Assembly (NCBI GenBank): GCA_024449915.1
Contig: JAMZAV010002195.1
Coordinates: 186,001-250,000 of the forward strand
Length of the DNA: 64,000 bases
From: Sweltsa coloradensis
Taxonomy: Eukaryota; Arthropoda; Insecta; Plecoptera; Chloroperlidae
Direction: 5' to 3'
The notes under the pieces are model-generated. The model made no database searches. It was not told where the DNA came from and saw only the letters and a list, made by a program, of their open reading frames with translations. Both the position numbers and the translations under genes were made by a program. Of this stretch, positions 57,642 to 64,000 are shown piece after piece. How positions within the stretch are numbered: position 1 is the stretch's first letter; the number at the start of each line of letters is the position of its first letter.

Positions 57642-58038
57642 CACACATAACAAAAACTTGTAAAAATACAGCCAAACCTTACACACTCAAAAGAAATGAG
57701 ATCTAAAAAAAGGGCCAAGTTTGCGCATTCTTAATTCATAAACGTACAGTGTCCCGTAACAACACCCTTGAAAAGCTTGGCAAAATAGAATTTGCATGAC
57801 CATTACGTTAAAATTAATTAGAAAAAAAGAATTTGGATGAACTATTACGTTTAAATTAATAGTTGCAAATTCTATTTTGCCAAGCTTTTCAAGGGTGTTG
57901 TTCCAGGACACTGTACGTTTATGAATTAAGAATGCGCAAATGTGGAAGGGTAGATAAGCTTGGCCCCTTTTTTTTAGATCTCATTTCTTTCGAGTGTGTA
58001 AGGTTTGGCTATATTTTTACAAGTTTTTGTTATGTGTG
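57642..58038. mobile_element. Foldback MITE, ~400 bp
   Basis: Long, almost perfect inverted arms: CACACATAACAAAAACTTG (57642) against CAAGTTTTTGTTATGTGTG (ending 58038), continuing through AAATGAGATCT, TTCTTAATTCATAAACGTAC and CACCCTTGAAAAGCTTGGC to a loop near 57825. The right arm has one extra segment (TGGAAGGGTAGATAAG) near 57941. The open frames 57687-57911 (minus) and 57863-58087 (plus) are mirror images caused by the arms. Confidence 0.88.
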
Positions 58039-58469
58039 TTTGGATCTACAAGCACAAGAGGCAAGAGGTGACTTAATGTATGCCTAAAGGTTTTCTTGAA
58101 ATCATGATCTTAAGTGCTTGTAGCCTTGTGGATGGGAATGTAAAACAGGGGTCTATATTTTGAAATGCCCATTTAAAAATACGCTTGATCATCAAACCCA
58201 TCCAATTTAACATAGCCTACAGTCTGGGCCGCTTTTTGACCTTTAATATTCATCCAAAAATCTGCATTTTTGGGAGGCTGTTCACAAAGGATGAGCGCGT
58301 GTCTCTATCAAAGCCGATTTGAAAATTTAAAATAATGTCTTACACAAAATTGGGAAATTACTACAAATTACCTGTTTGGTGGCATATTTATGGTCAGTTA
58401 ATAAGAAAGGTGAGCAGTATTTGGAATTAGTGCCTTAATTGATACCATCTATTCCATATTCTTACTTAA

Positions 58470-59101
58470 AGGGGCTATTAACTCAAAAAATTATTTTTTA
58501 CCACGTGATCTATAGCACAATACTACACTTAAATGACAGTTTAAAAAATTATATCTTGGAACTGTGATTTAACACGAATTTTAAATTTTTTTTCCAGAAA
58601 TTTGCGAAAATTGGTGTTTTGGGAAATTTCTTAAATCAGCTTTTACCTGCTTCTTTTTTGGTCCACATATATACTAGAGTATAGTACCAATCTAAAATGC
58701 CCATTTTTTACAGCGTGTCTTGAAACTGTGCCTAAATATACCTCAAACACGCAAAAATATGCATTCCAAAATCACACCCCATCTTGGTAGTCAGCATATT
58801 TTGACCGAACTACTCGCCCAAATTACAAAACAAAATAATATAGAGAATTTACAGAAAAGGTTAAGTCAATAATGGCCAATATTTTTTTGGATCAAAATCC
58901 TCCAAGGTCACGGGACATAAAGATTAAAATGTTATTTCTTATGGGAGATTTTTGCTGATGGGACCTAGCTCTAAAAATGCCATGTTTGACAATTTTTTGG
59001 GAGATCATGGTGGCTCCAATAATTTTTCTGTTAATTGCTAAATTCATTACTAGTTAGCCTGAATTAAATATAAGTTTTGAGTTTAGCGGTTAAATACCCC
59101 T
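58470..59101 (+). mobile_element. TTAA-flanked MITE, AGGGG family, copy 2
   Basis: TTAA at 58466-58469 and 59102-59105; ends AGGGGCTATTAACTC and, inverted, AGGGGTATTTAACC. Homologous to 28297-28922 along its length. 632 bp, non-coding. Confidence 0.85.
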
Positions 59102-59105
59102 TTAA

Positions 59106-60064
59106 CATTTTGGTGCAAACCACAACCCGATAGGACAAATAATAGGGCTTACAAGTGATCCAGACTTTACCTCTGCGTTCTGCGTCAAAGCCAGGTTTCT
59201 CGAGCTTAGCAAACAGTCTTAAATGCTTGTGGATAGATGCAAAGTATTTGAATTGCATGACAATTGACAACTTGAGAACACTCTTTCCCCCACTACTAAC
59301 CATCCCTTAAACAATTACCTAACAGTGTTACCCTGTTTAATTCTACCTACCAACTTAAATTTCCTTTAGTCCTCTATCTGTCTTTATACACCTTCATTCA
59401 TATGTGAAACCTTGATTTTATAGGAAAGGTCCCATGATGCTATAATAATAATAATAATAATTATTATTAATTAATTTATTAATTATTAAGTATAATTCAG
59501 AGTTTACACAGAAATTAAAAAAGTGCCTCCACTGGTGATTGAACCTGGGACATGCATAATATACATTCAAGGAGCATTCATATCTTCTATTTGAATAATC
59601 AGTAAATAACCACAATTAGTTTGCCATAACATTTTTTGTTACCATATTTTGCCATTTTAAAGTTGATTGGTTATTTTTTAAACACATATTGTTGATTTAA
59701 ATCACAAAAAATCTGATTTAAATCGAAAAAAAATAAATCAGATTTAAATTAGGAAGAAACAAAAAATCACACCCTGTAATATTTACATTGGTTTTGTTAA
59801 GGACAATGAAATATCACAATGTACCAATCATGAACTGAACTACGGTTTTGATTATAAACAACAGGTACTCCACTAATTTAATTATTTCATTTTAAAGATA
59901 AAGTGAATTAAAAGTTAAAACATGCATATTATTAGGACACAAATACATTTTCAATGATATTTATTATTATTGTTGATTAGGCCTTCATTAATATGATTCC
60001 CTCATCAATCCATTACATATACCTTGCATTTCAGTTGAGGGGTTTTATAGTTTATTTTGTAGCA
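59106..60064. other. AT-rich DNA with an (ATA)n run and GATTTAAATC motifs
   Basis: An (AAT)n/ATTATT run at 59442-59470 and a cluster of GATTTAAATC-type motifs at 59695-59750. A similar cluster lies at 56898-56955. No coding content. Confidence 0.5.
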
Positions 60065-60506
60065 CTAGAAAGCTTCGCAAACGCTTTTTCAGGCGCGTTG
60101 GTGGATGAGATGAGCGTAATTTTTTAAAAACAAAAAAAGCGTAAAATTGCGATTTTCATGAGAAATAATTTTTCGATTGCACTAAAATTTCACACGAATA
60201 TATCAATTCATAAAATTAGGGTTCTGTAAAAAAATCATTACAATCGGATAAATCTTGTAGGTGAAGGTCGAAGAAATTTTGTAAAAATCGAAAAAAATCG
60301 TAAAATTGCGATTTTTATGAGAAATAATTTTTCGATTGCGCTAAAAAACATGGCAGTTCTAAGTTCAGAGATTTCTAACGCATCCATAAAATTTCATCGC
60401 AATTGGTGTATCGGTTAAGCCGACAAAAAAAACATTCCGGATTTTTCTCTAGTGTACCGTAGTGAAATGGAATCTTTGCTTCGCTCGCCACGCTACGCTC
60501 ATCCAA
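60065..60506 (-). mobile_element. H3-related element with variant 3' end
   Basis: The + strand starts CTAGAAAGCTTCGCAAACGC, TTTTTCAGGC, GCGTTGGTGGATGAG; this is the same terminus type as at 31461. The AACGC/GCGTT hairpin is retained but sits further from CTAG. It ends GCTACGCTCATCCAA before T60507. The body matches H3. Confidence 0.78.
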
Positions 60507-60925
60507 TCGCTTAATGATGATTTCTGCTGAACGGTTGATAATATCATTACCAAATTTTGACGGATGTTATTAAAGTTCTCTTCTATTGACCTTTGATTTG
60601 GTTGCAAAAAATTCCAAAACGCACAAAAAATGGGAAATCCAAAACATGGGATTTCAATTGGGAAATTCCCACCAAACCGTTTATCTTACGATGAAACCAA
60701 ATTAACCTGCGCGTTCACATTGATTTAAACTATGATATCCAGTATGCAAATTTCAGTTAAAAAAATCTGTACACTTGGAATAAATTCCCGAAGTTGAACA
60801 ACATGGAGTAAATTACGGTGATGTTGCTAATTTTTAATTCAAAATCAATTATTTATTTATTCATTCAAATAGACACAAAATACAGCCATAGGCCATTTGA
60901 CATTGTGCATTGTTATTTGTTAACA

Positions 60926-61671
60926 CTAGGAAAACGCTAAAGTCCCGCCGCGTCGTTGGATGAGCGTAATTGGTGCATTGAGTAGGTGTTATGCGGATTT
61001 TCTGTTGTTCTGTGAAAAAATCATTACTAAGTTGAAATTTTTTTTAAATTTATTAAAATTAAATTAAAAATAAACTTTAATTTTTAATTTTTTTAATTAA
61101 TCGTAATTTAAAAAAGAAAAAAATCGTAAAATTTCGATTTTCATAAGAAATAATTATTCGATTGTACTCAAATTTCAAACGAATATATTAATTAAAAAAA
61201 TTAAGGTTCTGTGAAAAAATCATTACAATCGGATAAAGCATGTTGGTGTTATAAGGCAAAGAATTGATTTAAAAAAGGAAAAACCCGTAAAATTTCGATT
61301 TTCATGAGAAATAATTTTTCGATTGCGCTAAAATTTCACACGAATACCTAAATTCATAAAGTTAGGGTTCTGTGAAAAATCATTAAAATCGGATAAAGCA
61401 TGTAGGTGTTATAAATGGAAGAAATTTTTAAAAAATCGTAAAATTGCGATTTTCATGAGAAATAATTTTTCGATTGCGTTCAAAAACGTGGCAGTTCTAA
61501 GTTCAGAGATTTCGAAGGCCTCCATAAAATTTCATCGCAATCGGAGTATCGGTTTAGCCGAAATCGTGTGGACAAACAGACAAAAATACAAAAAGAAAAA
61601 AAAAACATTCCGGAATTTTTTCTCCAGTGTAGTAGAATGGAATCTTCGCTTCGCTCGCTGCGCTCATCCAA
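60926..61671 (-). mobile_element. H3 rolling-circle-type element
   Basis: CTAGGAAAACGCTAAAG after A60925 to GCGCTCATCCAA before T61672. Three internal repeats with CATTACAATCGGATAAAGCA and the H3 5' region (GTTTAGCCGAAATCGTGTGG on the + strand). Confidence 0.85.
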
Positions 61672-61779
61672 TAATAACATAACTAACTAATTTATACTTA
61701 CTTAAACTAAACATGATAACACAGAAGAAATACAATTAGAAATACATGAATAATGAGTAATACGTAATAGCAAAAACAG

Positions 61780-61806
61780 AAAGAAAGAAAGAAAGAAAGA
61801 GAGAAA
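61780..61806. repeat. (AAAG)n microsatellite
   Basis: Uninterrupted GAAA repeats between an H3 element and a LINE fragment. Confidence 0.85.
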
Positions 61807-61869
61807 AAAACATTGCAAAATTTACTAGGCCTGGCTAAAAAGAGGTTTTACTTTAGTTATGAACTCGCG

Positions 61870-62275
61870 ATGGTTTGCAAAAATGTCTAGGGTGGGTGTG
61901 GCAAGTGAACTGTAGGTGAAGGGTAGCCGCGGTAGAAGAGGGAGCGTTTGATGATTTCCAGGCGAGGAATAGGTAAGTGAAACAGTTGAGTTGATCTGGT
62001 TAGGCGGGATGGTACATGTAGGGAGAAAAGATTGATTAATGGAGGTCGCAGATTACCATTAACGATTTTATGAAAAAACTTAAAATCGGCCAGAGAACAA
62101 AAAAAGAGCATAAATTGAGAGAAGACATAATTTCAGGTTTTGAAGTGTTCTGAAAGTTTGTAACTCGATGTTTAACAATTGAAAGAAAAAAAGACATAAC
62201 ACGATCAAACTTCTTCAGATTTGACAGAGCCCAAATTACGGAACCATATTCAACGACGGGTAGCACACATGAGTG
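61870..62275 (-). pseudogene. LINE ORF2 C-terminal fragment
   Basis: The minus strand reads LPVVEYGSVIWALSNLKKFD, then after a frame change DFKFFHKIVNGNL and HVPSRLTRSTQLFHLP, the stretch found after the RT domain of Jockey/CR1-like LINEs (Y..V.EYGS.IW and VPSR..RS..LF). The two parts are in different frames (62036-62266 and 61887-62111), so it is dead. Confidence 0.75.
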
Positions 62276-62702
62276 AAGTAGGTTCGGAGGGCCATGACGT
62301 CACGAATTTCGGTGAAACGATGATCATTCTCAGAAGACGCATGGCCCTGGAGGTGACTGTATCAATCTAGGGCGACGGTCGTTCGCCCGCAGCCAAGCGC
62401 ACGCGACTGCTAGTAGGCGGTGATAACTCGACCCTGTTTACTCCTACCCGAGTTGGGGGGTTTTCAGCTATCTGCACACGCCGTCCCGAAAGATTTACAA
62501 TCTTGAAACTCGGTATATGACCTGATATGTGGACTATGACCCGTTCTGTGTTAAAAAAGTGCGTAAAAATTGACAAAAACCTTCCGGCTGGCTAGCTAGC
62601 TAGGGATTCTGACAGAGGATAAGGAGCCTACAGAGAAAACGGTACATCTTAGAACTATGAAACATGGACCACAGTTAGATGTACCTCAAGACTCATATAC
62701 TT
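62276..62702. other. Non-coding stretch
   Basis: A GC-richer patch at 62380-62480 with no recognised feature. Confidence 0.4.
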
Positions 62703-63237
62703 CCGCCGAGAGGCAAGCAATATTCAACCCCCAACACCCCCTAAAATTGGAATAATTCATAGCTCTAACCCAAAATTGAATTTTTATTCAAATTAGTTAT
62801 TAAAATTATGTTCTAATGTGTTTTAACCCAATCGGCCTATTCTCATTTCCTAAACCACATTTTTTCAACCCCCATCCCTAATAGTTTATATTATTTTTAC
62901 CTTGATTTCCAGCATTCACCATGAAGGCACCTAATGAGTTATCAGCATGAAATTTGGCATGATGGTACATAATAATATGAAAAATAATCCGCCGAGAGGC
63001 AAGCGATATTCCACCCCAAAATTAGAATAATTCATAGCTCTAACCCAAAATTGAATTTTTAATCAAATTATTTATTAAAATTATGTTTTAATGTTTTAAC
63101 CAAATCGGCCTATTCTCATTTCCTAAACCACATTTCTTCAACCCCCATCCCTAATAGTATATAGAATTTTTACTTTGATTTCCAACATTCACCATGAAGG
63201 CACCGAATGAGTTAACAGCATGAAATTTGGCATGATG
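62703..63237. repeat. Direct tandem duplication, ~285-bp unit
   Basis: 62703-62988 and 62989-63237 both start CCGCCGAGAGGCAAGC and share TTCATAGCTCTAACCCAAAA, AATCGGCCTATTCTCATTTC and CATTCACCATGAAGGCACC, in the same order, differing by small indels. No protein frame is conserved between the two. Confidence 0.9.
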
Positions 63238-63676
63238 AAGCGACATTTCACCCCCACTGTTCCCTACCACCCTTAACTTTGGGAAAAACGTTAGGTCGTA
63301 TTTAACACAATTTAAATATTTTAATTGCTGATTAAAATTAAGCGTCAATGTGTTATAGTCAGGTCAACCAACAAATTATTCACATAAAAACACAAGACGA
63401 CAATAACCTTAGGAAATTTAATAAAAACATTGTATATTAATTGCCAACTACAGATTGTTAACAAAAACAAAAGATCGTAGCTTTTGTTTCTTGACAATCT
63501 GTTGTAAAGGCACTGTATCCACCTTTTCACGTATTTCACGCCATGATATGAAACAAACAACAAAAAGATGTGATAGCCCTATCCCCCCCAAATACAAAAA
63601 TTTGTTAAAAGAAAACGGCAGCCAAGCTCTCCTTCAAAAGTCTTCGGGTGTGAATGCTGCGAGATATAGAAGTTGA
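63238..63676. other. Non-coding stretch, nothing recognised
   Basis: No repeat borders or coding motif found. Confidence 0.4.
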
Positions 63677-64000
63677 GCCAAGCATTTCATTCTTTCTCCC
63701 TGGTTTCGCATTCAAAAGAAGTAAGATTATTTTGCCTGTTGACGAGCGCCATGCCAACCATTTTCGTGGTAAAAAAAGTAAAAATTTTAAACTCAAAATC
63801 ATACAAAAAATTACTGGGCCATTGACTTTTTAGAGTTCTCGTAACGAACCAAATTCAATGGACAAGTATTTTTTTTTATGATTTTGAGTTTAAAATTTTT
63901 ATTTTTTTTAACTACGAAAATGGTTGGTTGGCTTGGCGCTCGTCAACAGGCGAAATGATCTACTTCTTCTCAATGCGAAACTAGGGAGAAAGAATGAAAT
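63677..64000. repeat. Large inverted repeat running off the window end
   Basis: The left arm (about 63685-63812) and right arm (about 63868-64000) are inverted copies: GCCTGTTGACGAGCGCC near 63737 against GGCGCTCGTCAACAGGC near 63936, and TTTCATTCTTTCTCCCT near 63686 against AGGGAGAAAGAATGAAAT at the end. The right arm is cut by the window edge, so the element border is unknown. Confidence 0.88.

Noticed and set aside
57687..58087. Two mirrored 74-codon frames
   Set aside because: They are the same sequence seen on the two arms of a foldback element.
56898..59750. GATTTAAATC clusters as the two ends of one large transposon
   Set aside because: The clusters are similar but I cannot define termini or a target duplication, and the motif is low complexity.

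Overview
This is a 64 kb piece of an animal nuclear genome, not a microbial one. It is AT-rich, has no operons, and contains spliced coding exons with GT/AG borders, micro- and minisatellites, tRNA- and 5S-derived SINEs, non-LTR retrotransposon fragments, a BEL/Pao LTR retrotransposon and many small DNA transposons. BEL/Pao elements and the sequence of the only host gene point to an invertebrate, most likely an arthropod and perhaps an insect. I cannot name the species.

Host gene content is low. The only host coding sequence I recognise is an alpha-1,4-galactosyltransferase / Gb3-synthase-like gene (A4GALT family), present as two tandem copies on the + strand. Copy 1 has two intact downstream coding exons (13250-13460 and 17399-17668); its first coding exon should lie left of the window. 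Copy 2 has a first coding exon (41470-42078), a middle exon (42435-42649) and a terminal exon (46424-46693), but its first two exons carry frame-breaking indels. The copies are about 29 kb apart, share intron sequence, and both carry the same minisatellite family (1-735 and 42105-42330) in the intron before the middle exon.

Almost everything else is mobile or repetitive. The most striking component is a superfamily of short non-autonomous rolling-circle-type (Helitron/Helentron-like) elements, here called H1-H4. They share a 3' end with an AACGC/GCGTT-type hairpin followed by a terminal CTAG, and a 5' terminus that is repeated in inverted orientation just inside that hairpin. Two insertions can be resolved to the base by comparison with interrupted host sequence: both fall between A and T with no target duplication. 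They occupy much of 28.9-39.5 kb, including a head-to-tail array at 30.9-33.6 kb and a three-level nest at 28.95-30.84 kb.

Other regions: 1.4-2.9 kb is a hAT-like element containing a LINE fragment; 4.4-8.1 kb is a large degraded palindrome; 9.4-11.6 kb is a long inverted repeat interrupted by an H4 element; 11.7-12.1 kb is a tRNA-derived SINE; 17.7-27 kb is mostly unique non-coding sequence; 27.0-28.0 kb is a 5S rRNA-derived SINE split by a TTAA-flanked insertion; 39.6-41.0 kb is tandem repeats; 43.3-45.5 kb is a non-LTR retrotransposon relic with two insertions; 48.06-55.32 kb is a young but defective BEL/Pao element with a third-party insertion in one LTR; 55.8-62.3 kb holds LINE 3' fragments, MITEs and more H-family copies; the window ends inside a large inverted repeat.

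Several blocks (about 4.5-8.2, 33.7-34.2, 36.5-37.6, 39.6-42.6 kb) have runaway homopolymers and single-base indels compared with their paralogues. Part of the apparent gene decay may therefore be consensus error rather than biology.
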